A stretch of DNA of 64,000 bases, from contig NZ_JACYFG010000051.1 in NCBI RefSeq assembly GCF_014803405.1, positions 558,001 to 622,000 of the forward strand, given 5' to 3'. The notes beneath the pieces were generated by a model. That model had not been told where the DNA came from and did not search any database. It was given only the letters and a program-made list of their open reading frames with translations. Position numbers and translations under genes: made by a program. Source of the stretch: Pelagicoccus enzymogenes (GTDB lineage Bacteria > Verrucomicrobiota > Verrucomicrobiia > Opitutales > Opitutaceae). Of the stretch, positions 51,927-59,568 are shown piece by piece; position 1 is the stretch's first letter, and every line of letters starts with the position of its first letter.

Positions 51927-52991
51927 CTACTTTTTCGCTGCGAAGCGGGCTCCCATCTTCTCGTAGGCGGAGAGGATGGCGGTTTCGGTGGTTTCCCAGT
52001 CGATGCAAGCGTCGGTGATGGAGACGCCGTAGGCGAGCTCCTCCTTGGGAACGGGGAACTTTTGGTTGCCCGCTCCGAGGTTGCTCTCGACCATGACTCC
52101 GATGATGGAGTCGTTGCCTGCGGCGATCTGGTTCATGATGTCGTCGAGCACGATGGGCTGGCGGTTGTGGTCCTTGTTGCTGTTGCCGTGGCTGCAGTCG
52201 ACCATGATGGCGGGGATGAGCCCGGCTTTCTTGAGGTCGGCCTCGCACTTGGCAACGCTGTCGGCGTCGTAGTTGGGGCCGCCGCTGCCGCCGCGCAGCA
52301 CGACATGGCAGTTGGGGTTGCCCTTGGTGGTGACGGCGGACGCTTGCCCGTCGGTATTGATGCCGAGGAACGTTTGGGAGCCGCTAGCGGCCTTGATTGC
52401 ATTGACGGCGACGCCGACGGTGCCGTCCATGCCGTTTTTGAACCCGAGTGGCATGGAGAGGCCGGAAGCCATCTGGCGGTGCGTTTGCGACTCTGTGGTG
52501 CGAGCTCCGATGGCAGCCCAGGAAACGAGGTCGGCGATGTACTGGGGAGTGATGGGGTCGAGCAGCTCGGTGGAAGTCGGCAGGCCGAGGTCGATGACCT
52601 TGCGCAGGAATTCGCGAGCGACGCGAAGGCCCTTCTTGATGTTTTCGCTTCCGTCGAGGTCGGGGTCCATGATGAGGCCTTTCCAGCCAAGGGAGGTGCG
52701 AGGCTTCTCGAAGTAGACGCGCATGACGAGGCAGATGCGGTCCTTGACCTTTTCGCTCAGGGCGGCGAGGCGTTTGGCGTACTCGAGGCCGGCTTCGGTG
52801 TCGTGGATCGAGCAAGGGCCGATCACTACGAGCAGTCGCTTGTCGCCGCCGAAAATGATCTCATGGATCTCGTCGCGGGATTGCGAAATGAACTCCGCTT
52901 GCGCTTCCGTCTTGTCGTACTCGGAGATGAGTTGACGAGGCGTTGGGAGTGCGTCGGTGCGAGTGACGTTTATGTCGGAGGTATTCTTCAC
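51927..52991 (-). CDS. 3-deoxy-7-phosphoheptulonate (DAHP) synthase, class I, copy 2
   Basis: An enzyme of about 354 residues with the same class I motifs as copy 1: RLLVVIGPCSIHDTEAGLEY, RVYFEKPRTSLGWKGLIMDP, TSTELLDPITPQYIADLVSW, AIGARTTESQTHRQMASGLS, FKNGMDGTVGVAVNAIKAAS and MVDCSHGNSNKDHNRQPIVL. It ends with an AYEKMGARFAAKK tail. The two copies differ throughout, so they are old paralogues, probably with different feedback control. The start is uncertain: GTG 52991 (VKNTSDINVTRT) is used; TTG at 53021 would add 10 residues. A strong hairpin lies upstream (53082-53111). Confidence 0.93.
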   Translation of the reverse strand: MKNTSDINVTRTDALPTPRQLISEYDKTEAQAEFISQSRDEIHEIIFGGDKRLLVVIGPCSIHDTEAGLEYAKRLAALSEKVKDRICLVMRVYFEKPRTSLGWKGLIMDPDLDGSENIKKGLRVAREFLRKVIDLGLPTSTELLDPITPQYIADLVSWAAIGARTTESQTHRQMASGLSMPLGFKNGMDGTVGVAVNAIKAASGSQTFLGINTDGQASAVTTKGNPNCHVVLRGGSGGPNYDADSVAKCEADLKKAGLIPAIMVDCSHGNSNKDHNRQPIVLDDIMNQIAAGNDSIIGVMVESNLGAGNQKFPVPKEELAYGVSITDACIDWETTETAILSAYEKMGARFAAKK

Positions 52992-53074
52992 TGGAGGCGT
53001 TATTGGTGAAGCCGGCAGCAAATTTCAAATGGAATTACCCTGATTTGGCAGGATTTTGGGGTGGAATCAGGGCA

Positions 53075-53111
53075 AGAAAAAGGCGGATCGCCTACCCCTA
53101 AGCGATCCGCC
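53075..53111 (-). terminator. Hairpin with T run upstream of DAHP synthase copy 2 (possible attenuator)
   Basis: A 10-bp perfect stem GGCGGATCGC/GCGATCCGCC (53082-53111). Read on the minus strand it is followed at once by TTTTTCTT, as in an intrinsic terminator, and lies about 85-90 bases before the DAHP synthase start. A second short hairpin (TTCTCGCCTAGCGAGAA) lies 30 bases further upstream. No tryptophan-, phenylalanine- or tyrosine-rich leader peptide was found. Confidence 0.6.
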
Positions 53112-53248
53112 ACTCGTTTTCTTAGTTACCCCAAATTCTCGCTAGGCGAGAAAGTGCTTGTTGTTGCGGCGACTTGATGGAGGATTTTTTACCTCTGTCA
53201 AATATTATTTCGCATGTGTTTGGCCTAGCGCCCAGCCTGTTACGAGCT

Positions 53249-54190
53249 ATGCAAAAATCTTCTTTTTATAAGTACCGACCGAGCGGATTCGTAAGCGTCA
53301 GCGGTCCCGATGCCTTGGAGTTCTTGCAAGGCCAGTTTTCGAACGATCTCGCAAAAATGGAAGTGGGGCAGGTTGTCTACGGATTGTGGCTGAACCGGAA
53401 GGGGAAGATCGTGGCGGACAGCTTCGCATTGCGGCAGGGCGAGGAGCGAGTGGCCTTGTTGAGCTATTTTTGCGAAGGGGCCGCTATATTCGATCGTTTG
53501 GATGCTTACTTGATTATGGAAGATGCGGAGCTGGAAAAGGCCAGCGAAGCTCCGTTGGCCTGCAGCGTTTTTGGGGATGCAGCTCAAGCTGCCGCATGCG
53601 AGCGCTTGGGTCTGAAACTGCCGCAATTGGGGGAGTTTTCGGAGTCAGAAGGCGTAGTTGCCTTCTGGGGACGTAGAGGAGGCGTTTCTTCCTTGGAATT
53701 GGTGGGCATCGATACGTCAGGTTCGGTCTGTATCGAGAGATTGGATGCGCTCATTTCTGAGTCGGGCGTCGAATCGCTTTCATGCAATGACTTGGATGCG
53801 TTTGCGATCGAGGGAAGGGTGCCGCAGATCGGAAAGGGCTTTGGTGATTCTGATTTGCCGCAGGAGCTCGGCCTGGAGGTGGATGCGGTCTCGTTTCGCA
53901 AGGGCTGTTACCTCGGGCAGGAAGTTATGGCTCGATTGCACGCTATGGGGAGAGTGCGAAAGGGGTTGCGAGTCGTGAGTATTGAAAATGTCGATACTGC
54001 ATCCGGTTTAGCGCTTCCAGTAGACTTGCTGGATGAAGCCGGAAAGCGGCAAGGTAGTTTGAGGTCGGTTGCGTATTCGAAGTCTGGAGGCGTTGTCGGA
54101 CTTGCGGTGGTCAGCTCTGGGTTTAGCGGCCGGTCGCTGGCTGCGGGCGACTTGTTGGTGGAGCTTCAGGAGAGCGAGGAGGGGAGATAA
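53249..54190 (+). CDS. ygfZ: YgfZ-family folate-binding protein (tRNA modification / Fe-S repair)
   Basis: A 313-residue protein of the GcvT-like YgfZ family, which binds folate and helps maintain Fe-S enzymes such as MiaB. The signature lies near the C-terminus of the core: FRKGCYLGQEVMARLHAMGR, then VRKGLR. The N-terminal part (PSGFVSVSGPDALEFLQGQF, SNDLAKMEVGQ) matches the GcvT barrel. ATG 53249 was chosen (MQKSSFYKYRPS); an upstream in-frame start at 53174 adds 25 residues that look non-coding. The stop and the next gene's start share one base (TAATG). Confidence 0.9.
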   Translation: MQKSSFYKYRPSGFVSVSGPDALEFLQGQFSNDLAKMEVGQVVYGLWLNRKGKIVADSFALRQGEERVALLSYFCEGAAIFDRLDAYLIMEDAELEKASEAPLACSVFGDAAQAAACERLGLKLPQLGEFSESEGVVAFWGRRGGVSSLELVGIDTSGSVCIERLDALISESGVESLSCNDLDAFAIEGRVPQIGKGFGDSDLPQELGLEVDAVSFRKGCYLGQEVMARLHAMGRVRKGLRVVSIENVDTASGLALPVDLLDEAGKRQGSLRSVAYSKSGGVVGLAVVSSGFSGRSLAAGDLLVELQESEEGR

Positions 54191-54393
54191 TGGCGGAGGT
54201 GGAACAAGTGGCATCTATCCTCGAGCAATGGGGTGCCGAAGGCTCTCAGGCCAAGGTTATGGCCGCCCAGTTGCTAAAGCGAGCGGAGCAAATTTCCGAG
54301 CAGCGGGGTGTCGAAAAGGTGGAAGCCTTGGCCGATTTGTTGAAGTTGGTGAAGGCGGGAAGGGACGGCGAAACGCGCGAACCCAGTAACTAA
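54190..54393 (+). CDS. Small helical protein, function unknown
   Basis: A 67-residue protein, almost all alpha-helical by composition (EQVASILEQWGAEGSQAKVM, AAQLLKRAEQISEQRGVEKV, EALADLLKLVKAGRDG). It starts at the last base of the ygfZ stop codon, so translation is coupled. It ends before the HU-type gene after a 130-base gap. No family was recognised. Confidence 0.7.
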   Translation: MAEVEQVASILEQWGAEGSQAKVMAAQLLKRAEQISEQRGVEKVEALADLLKLVKAGRDGETREPSN

Positions 54394-54525
54394 GGGGCCT
54401 AGAAGCCCATATTTATCGCGAAAACGGCACGTTTTGTTTTGACCGATCTAGATTGCGGTATTCAGTAGTCCCTCGAATCAACTTCTGGTTCTACCCTAAC
54501 GTAGCTTCAACAATACTCCACATAT

Positions 54526-54840
54526 ATGAATAAATCTGAACTTATTGCCGAAATCCAAAAGAATCTAGGAGACTCCTCCAAGGCTGAAGCTGAAAAGGCT
54601 TTGGGCGCTGTGTTGTCCTCTATCAAGACTGCCGTTAAGAAGGCAGCGAAGGAAGTTAAGATCCGCGACAAGGATTCCAAGGATGCAGTTGCCATCCAGC
54701 TCGTCGGTTTCGGTACGTTCTCCGTAGGCAAGCGCTCTGCTCGCACCGGTATCAATCCGCTCACCAAGGAGCCTCTCAAGATCAAGGCCAGCAAGAACGT
54801 CAAGTTCAAGGCTGGCGCTGGCTTGAAGGAGCAGCTCTAA
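54526..54840 (+). CDS. HU-family DNA-binding protein
   Basis: A 104-residue nucleoid protein of the HU/IHF fold, which bends DNA as a dimer. It matches NKSELIAEIQKNLGDSSKAE and the arm with FGTFSVGKRSARTGINPLTK, EPLKIKASKNVKFKAGAGLK. It is about 14 residues longer than typical HU (90) because of a charged insertion KEVKIRDKDSKDAVAIQL between the N-terminal helices and the beta-sheet. A Rho-independent terminator follows. The spacing to the upstream genes suggests its own promoter. Confidence 0.93.
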   Translation: MNKSELIAEIQKNLGDSSKAEAEKALGAVLSSIKTAVKKAAKEVKIRDKDSKDAVAIQLVGFGTFSVGKRSARTGINPLTKEPLKIKASKNVKFKAGAGLKEQL

Positions 54841-54864
54841 TTTTTAAGCGATTAGAAATTTTGA

Positions 54865-54894
54865 AACCCGTGGCTAAACCGCCGCGGGTTTTTT
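54865..54894 (+). terminator. Rho-independent terminator after HU gene
   Basis: Stem AACCCG.GGC / GCCGCGGGTT followed by TTTTTT, about 25 bases after the HU stop. Confidence 0.9.
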
Positions 54895-54992
54895 CGTGTT
54901 GGGAGCTTGGATACGGTTGCTTGCCGCGAAGCCGTTGTCAGGCGTTTGTTTGATGGAAGCCTTTTCGGGGAAGCGGCTCCATCCGTTACAAA

Positions 54993-55913
54993 TCAGCCTT
55001 GTGATATTTGTCGGAACAGCTCCTCGAACTGGGCGAAATATGTGAGCACTGGAGACTCCAGAAGGAACGCGTAGAGCAAGGCTCCGCTGGCGAGCATGGG
55101 GCCGAAGGGGATGTGGCCTTGGAGTTCTTCTTCGTTTTCCTCCGAAGTGTTCGCTCTTTGATGCGGCGTTTCTGGTTGCGGGCGAAGTTTCCTGACGATG
55201 CTCCAGACCAACATGCCTAGGCATCCGATCAAGGCGCCTCCGAAAATGGAAAAGATGGCGCCTTGCCAGCCGAGAAAAGCTCCGATGCCGCCTAGCAATT
55301 TCACGTCGCCAAAGCCCATGGCCTCCTTGCGCAGGATTGATTCCGCGAGCAACCCGATCCAAAGGATGGTGCCGGATCCGATAAGGATGCCGAGGGCTGA
55401 TTCGAATACCGATTGCACGCTGGCGGAAGCGAACTGGCTGCGTGGGATATCGTGTAGTTCGGGAACCAATACGGAAATGGCGAAGCCAATCACGGCAAGC
55501 CCGATCGAAAAGCGATCCGGTATTTCCATATGATCGAAGTCGATAAAGCTGGCGCAGACGAGCATGGCCGCAAAAAGCATCAGGCAGAGGGCTTTGAAGG
55601 GAGACTGCGAAAGCCAGGCTGCGAGGAAGAGAAAGCCAGTGAGCGCTTCGACGAAGGGATAGCGAAAACTGTAGGCAGCTCCGCAACAGCGCGCTCGTCC
55701 GCGGAGGATGAACCAGCTTAGGATGGGGATGTTATCGAACCATTTGATCGCTTGTCCGCAGGCGCAAGTTGATCCTGGGCTGACGACTGACTTTCCGGCT
55801 GGTATTCGATAGATGCATACGTTGAGGAAGCTTCCGACAATGGCTCCCATTACGAATGCGAAGCTAGACAGGAACCATGGGAAATCCGCTTCGATAAAGT
55901 GCAGTGTATCCAT
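54993..55913 (-). CDS. Prepilin peptidase (type IV leader peptidase, A24 family)
   Basis: A 306-residue inner-membrane aspartic protease that cleaves and N-methylates type IV pilin or type II secretion pseudopilin precursors. Features: GAIVGSFLNVCIYRIPAG, a CxC and RCC cysteine pair in the cytoplasmic loop (CACGQAIKWFDNIPILSW, RGRARCCGAAYSFRYPFVEA), the first Asp in SFIDFDHMEIPD and the second in AMGFGDVKLLGGIGAFLGWQ. The cysteine spacing is slightly changed from the usual CxxC. Start ATG 55913 gives MDTLHFIEADF. It follows aroE on the same strand after 10 bases, so it is probably co-transcribed. Confidence 0.93.
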   Translation of the reverse strand: MDTLHFIEADFPWFLSSFAFVMGAIVGSFLNVCIYRIPAGKSVVSPGSTCACGQAIKWFDNIPILSWFILRGRARCCGAAYSFRYPFVEALTGFLFLAAWLSQSPFKALCLMLFAAMLVCASFIDFDHMEIPDRFSIGLAVIGFAISVLVPELHDIPRSQFASASVQSVFESALGILIGSGTILWIGLLAESILRKEAMGFGDVKLLGGIGAFLGWQGAIFSIFGGALIGCLGMLVWSIVRKLRPQPETPHQRANTSEENEEELQGHIPFGPMLASGALLYAFLLESPVLTYFAQFEELFRQISQG

Positions 55914-55923
55914 CGATTGTTTG

Positions 55924-56847
55924 CTAGTGGCTGGCGAGAGCTCGTTCTGCCGCTTTTTGCATCGTGTCAGCTGGCGCTTCGGTAGCGGTCCAAATGGAGA
56001 GCGATTTCGCGCCTTGGTGTACAAGCATGGCGAGGCCGTTGCCGGTTTGGCCGCCTTTTTCGGCCACGGCTTTCATGAGCGCTGTACTGGGTGGGTTGTA
56101 GATCATGTCGAAGCAGCTCGCATTTTCGGGCAGCTTTTCAACGGGTATCGGCGTGGGGTCGTCGGGCTTGAGTCCGAGTGAAGTGGCGTTGACGAGCAGG
56201 CATCCGGATGGGAGGACATCCAAGGTCGCGGGCGAGAGGCTGAGGAGGGGGATGTTGGCTTGGTCGGCGATCGGCTGGAGTTCGGAAATGAGTCGACTGA
56301 GGCGGTCTTGGTTTCGATTGACGATGGTCAGGCGAGCGCAAGCGGATTGCAGGGCTTGGATGGCGGCTGCCCGGGCTGCTCCGCCTGCTCCGAGCAGCAC
56401 GAAGTCGGATCCTTGGATGGAGCGTCCGAGCTGAATCCGAATTCCTTGGGCGAGCCCGTAACCGTCGGTGTTGTAGCCAGCGTAGCCGCTATCGTGTCGC
56501 TTAAGGGTGTTGACTGCTCCGATGGGTTGGGCGGCCGGATCGATTCCTTGCACGGCTGGGAATGCGATTTCCTTGTGGGGCACGGTGAGATTAAGTCCGG
56601 CGAATCCTTTCTGGTGAAAAAGCGGTAGAGCCTCCAGCAGTTGTTCGGGCTGAATCTCGAAGCGGAAGTACCTCCAGTTGGCGAGTTCGGGGCGCGTCTC
56701 GGCGAGTTTCGCGAGAGCAGCGTTGTGCATCTGCGGGCTTATGGAGTGGCGTACTGGTTGTCCCAATACAGCGAGGCTGGTGCCGGGAAAGTCCCAGAGT
56801 GGCAGATCGTCAAGTGTGTAGGTTTCGTCGGCTGAGTAGCTGGGCAT
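55924..56847 (-). CDS. aroE: Shikimate dehydrogenase
   Basis: A 307-residue NADPH-dependent enzyme of the shikimate pathway that reduces 3-dehydroshikimate. Motifs: VLGQPVRHSISPQMHNAALA at the substrate site, GLNLTVPHKEIAFPAV with catalytic Lys, GAVNTLKRHDSGYAGYNTDG, the Rossmann motif FVLLGAGGAARAAAIQALQS, and the C-terminal GNGLAMLVHQGAKSLSIWTA. It lies upstream of prepilin peptidase on the same strand and downstream of the SirB1 gene across a 53-base gap. The same pathway includes the two DAHP synthases elsewhere in this window. Confidence 0.95.
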   Translation of the reverse strand: MPSYSADETYTLDDLPLWDFPGTSLAVLGQPVRHSISPQMHNAALAKLAETRPELANWRYFRFEIQPEQLLEALPLFHQKGFAGLNLTVPHKEIAFPAVQGIDPAAQPIGAVNTLKRHDSGYAGYNTDGYGLAQGIRIQLGRSIQGSDFVLLGAGGAARAAAIQALQSACARLTIVNRNQDRLSRLISELQPIADQANIPLLSLSPATLDVLPSGCLLVNATSLGLKPDDPTPIPVEKLPENASCFDMIYNPPSTALMKAVAEKGGQTGNGLAMLVHQGAKSLSIWTATEAPADTMQKAAERALASH

Positions 56848-56900
56848 CGGAGCTATCGTTGCGCGACGGCTTGCTCAGGCGAGAAAAATCTCAGCTGGCA

Positions 56901-57788
56901 CTACTTGCTGTGCGAGGCGCTGTGAGCTGTCTGGAAGTCATGAACGAAGCTTGCGAAGAGCTTGGATTGGCTTTCCTGCCCGATGGCGCCGTAGTGGTTG
57001 GCCAAGTTTTGGCAGCAGCGGGTGAGTACCTCGCGGATTGGGCTGGGGGCGAGGTTGCCGAGTTGGGAGACGGACAGGTAGCCGCTGGAGTAGTCGAGCA
57101 GTTGGCCGGGCGCGATGAAGCGACCGCGTTTGAACGTGTCTATGTAAAAGGGGAGATCCTCTTCGAAGGAGCCGACCAGGAAGTGTCCGGGATAGGCGAT
57201 GGGATCGAGATCGGCGCCCACGCGTTGAGCGACGAGGAGGTAGAGGATGGAGAGGGAAATTGGCAGCCCTTTCTTGGTTTCCAGGACGCGGTTGAGGAAG
57301 CTGTTGTCGGGATTTTCGTAGTCCTCGGCATTTCCGCGAAACCCGAACTCGTGAAAAAGCACGCGGTTGATCATCACGCAACGCTCCCGAGGCGAAATCG
57401 GGTTGGCGATGAGCTCGCGGCAGCGGTCGGCGATGGAATCGATCTGAGTGCAAATCTCAGCAGGAGTGACTTCTGGGTATGCCACGCGGCAAAGCATGAT
57501 GGCCCCCGTCTCCAGCTCGTAGTTTTGGGAGCGGATGAATTTGCGGAATTCCTCGCTCGGGTTGGCGTTCTCGACCTCTTTTAGAATGCGTTTGGCGTGG
57601 AGGGCTAGCATCCGGTTGCTGCCGCTTACGATCTCCTCGAGAAAGGCGCATGCCGCGGGGCCTATCTTTGAAAGTTCGTGGACGAGAGCTTTTTGAACGA
57701 CGGGGCTCGGGTCGTCGAGCAGGCCTCTGAACGCGTCACGTCTTTCTGTTGTCAGGTCGATAGGTGGCACATCTTGGAGTGTGGCCAT
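56901..57788 (-). CDS. SirB1-family (transglutaminase-like core 2) protein
   Basis: A 295-residue cytoplasmic protein. The SirB1 signature is RGNAEDYENPDNSFLNRVLE, TKKGLPISLSILYLLVAQRV, and AYPGHFLVGSFEEDLPFYID. The N-terminal 100 residues contain a short HEAT-like helical part (DDPSPVVQKALVHELSKIGP). The family has no catalytic Cys-His-Asp triad as in true transglutaminases. The function is unknown in most bacteria. It is transcribed alone. Confidence 0.88.
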   Translation of the reverse strand: MATLQDVPPIDLTTERRDAFRGLLDDPSPVVQKALVHELSKIGPAACAFLEEIVSGSNRMLALHAKRILKEVENANPSEEFRKFIRSQNYELETGAIMLCRVAYPEVTPAEICTQIDSIADRCRELIANPISPRERCVMINRVLFHEFGFRGNAEDYENPDNSFLNRVLETKKGLPISLSILYLLVAQRVGADLDPIAYPGHFLVGSFEEDLPFYIDTFKRGRFIAPGQLLDYSSGYLSVSQLGNLAPSPIREVLTRCCQNLANHYGAIGQESQSKLFASFVHDFQTAHSASHSK

Positions 57789-58060
57789 ATCGGCACGCTT
57801 GGCAATCGGTTTGGTCCGGGATTTTTGAGAAATTTCCAGAAGGTGGGAGTGGAGGGGCTGGCTTTACTGCAAGGAATGGATTCCGCGGTGGAGGGATTGG
57901 GCAAAATCCTGTCTGCCCCCTCAGTAATAGGATGTAGGCTTGCTAAAAAAGTGAGAAATAGCCGCTGCAAATTTAAGTGAAGGTCGTAGACGTCGTTAGA
58001 CGTATTGGGCCAATTTGAAAGGTCCCGACCAGAAAGGATTCTGACAAACAAATCACGAGC

Positions 58061-58270
58061 ATGGAACAGCTCTATCCACGAAATATTCTAGAAAGGCACT
58101 ATCCGATCTTGCGCGAGCAGCGTGAGCGGGAAGAGCGCGAGGAGGAGGAAGAAGCGTTTCAGTCAACGGCTGAAATGGGCTCCTACTTTAACCCGCGCGA
58201 GGGTGCCTTGCACGAAAACGAACCGCTTCGCGGCGGATCGGTAGGACGCACTTTGAACACCATCGCCTAG
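58061..58270 (+). CDS. Small charged hypothetical protein
   Basis: A 69-residue protein, highly acidic and basic in the N-terminal half (LREQREREEREEEEEAFQST), then a polar C-terminus (HENEPLRGGSVGRTLNTIA). The ATG has a weak RBS. No family was recognised, and it ends 20 bases before the convergent response-regulator gene. It could be an unstructured small protein. Confidence 0.55.
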   Translation: MEQLYPRNILERHYPILREQREREEREEEEEAFQSTAEMGSYFNPREGALHENEPLRGGSVGRTLNTIA

Positions 58271-58289
58271 CGCGAGGGTTTCTTGCGCC

Positions 58290-58670
58290 TCAGCTTTCGA
58301 GCCCTGCTTGAACGGTCTCGATCAGCTGGACTGTCGAAAAAGGCTTCGATATCAGCCCGGAAATTTCCCGGTCCCCCAATCGTTCCTTGATCTCCTCGCC
58401 GAAGATGCCGCTCATGGCGAACACCTTAAGATCGGGGGAGATTGCTTTCAGCTTATCGTAGAGGTCCTCGCCGTAGCTGTCCTCCAAGTTCATGTCGAGC
58501 ATGCAGGCTTGGATGGAGTCTTTGTTTTCCGCCAAGGTGGCCAAGGCCGTTTTCGCGTCAGACGCTTCGACAGTCGGGAAGTCGATGCTGCTTAGGATAG
58601 CCTGCAAGACGGCGCGGATGCCTTCCTCGTCGTCGATTATCAAAATTGCTCCCTTAGGTCCCGATTGCAT
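58290..58670 (-). CDS. Stand-alone response regulator receiver
   Basis: A 126-residue single-domain receiver (CheY-like) with no output domain. Conserved acids in IIDDEEGIR (Asp13, Asp14), the phosphorylation site Asp59 in QACMLDMNLED, the Ser in FAMSGIFGEE and Lys in LISKPF. It probably signals by binding another protein. No kinase lies next to it; the hybrid kinase at 11168 is far away. Confidence 0.9.
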   Translation of the reverse strand: MQSGPKGAILIIDDEEGIRAVLQAILSSIDFPTVEASDAKTALATLAENKDSIQACMLDMNLEDSYGEDLYDKLKAISPDLKVFAMSGIFGEEIKERLGDREISGLISKPFSTVQLIETVQAGLES

Positions 58671-58896
58671 ACCTGACTTTGTTCGGTTAAAAACTCGTTA
58701 AGTAAAGTCCTTAGCGTGAGATTGTTTGAATTTTAGGCAATTGGATAAGTGGGCCTAGCTGTGAAAACCCTTACGTCACCACTTGGTGAATACGACGGGC
58801 CATGCTCGCGAGCGAATCGTTTCTGCCGGCAAGGGAGCTTGGCGGCCTGATATCTTTAAGTTGCTTTCCTTAGGTACGTGTAGATGTTCGGTGGAA

Positions 58897-59568
58897 ATGA
58901 AGGGGCTTCGGTTCAAGTTAGCTGTGATCGTGGCGTTGTCGCTTTTGGCAGTCGTCGGCGGAGCCGTGCTCTGGCGTTATCGGGAGTTTGTGAATCGTGA
59001 GCAGCTGATGGCTCTGGTTGAGTCGTTTGCAGCGATGGGGCCATGGGTGTTCTTCAGCCTCATGGCGGTGCTGCCGCTCTTTTGGATGCCGCTGTCTCCG
59101 TTCCTGATTTTGGCGCCCGCTTTCGGAATTGAAACGGCGATCTTTGGCTCGGCCTGTGCCCTGTCTTTCAATGTCGTGATTTCGTGGTTTGTATCCGGAA
59201 AATGGTTTCGTCCGATCTTCGAGCGGGTGGTGAACCGTTTTGGCTACTCCGTTCCGGACATTCCCGCTAAGCGCATGGTGGGCTTTGCCTTGTTGTTGCG
59301 CATAACGCCGGGTATGCCGTTCCCCTTGCAGAACTACTTGCTGGGCTTGGCCCGCATGCCTCTGGGACAGTATTTGGCGGTTTCGCTGCCGATTATTTGG
59401 ATCATCTCCTCCAGCCTTATCGTTTTAGGTGAGTCGATCATGAGCGGCAATGGACGGCTCGCTCTCTTGGGAATCTTTTTGGCTGTTCTAGTAGCCTTGG
59501 CTTTCCGCTACTGGAGAAGTCGCTTGGAAGCGAAGACGAGTTTGCAAAATGGCGACGCGGAAGCTTGA
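58897..59568 (+). CDS. TVP38/TMEM64 (DedA-related) membrane protein
   Basis: A 223-residue protein with about 6 hydrophobic segments. Family features: VFFSLMAVLPLFWMPLSPFL, ILAPAFGIETAIFGSACALS, and LLLRITPGMPFPLQNYLLGL with the conserved R-x-x-P-x-x-P pattern, as in VTT-domain proteins. These are thought to move lipids or help maintain the membrane. Start ATG 58897 (MKGLRFKLAVIV) fits the first membrane helix. Its end overlaps the xseA start by 20 bases. Confidence 0.85.
   Translation: MKGLRFKLAVIVALSLLAVVGGAVLWRYREFVNREQLMALVESFAAMGPWVFFSLMAVLPLFWMPLSPFLILAPAFGIETAIFGSACALSFNVVISWFVSGKWFRPIFERVVNRFGYSVPDIPAKRMVGFALLLRITPGMPFPLQNYLLGLARMPLGQYLAVSLPIIWIISSSLIVLGESIMSGNGRLALLGIFLAVLVALAFRYWRSRLEAKTSLQNGDAEA

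Noticed and set aside
57752-58051. A 99-residue minus-strand frame upstream of the SirB1-family gene
   Set aside because: No recognisable family, and it overlaps the likely promoter region of the SirB1-family gene.
58783-58896. N-terminal extension of the TVP38 protein
   Set aside because: The extra 38 residues are not membrane-like or conserved in style; ATG 58897 precedes the first helix.
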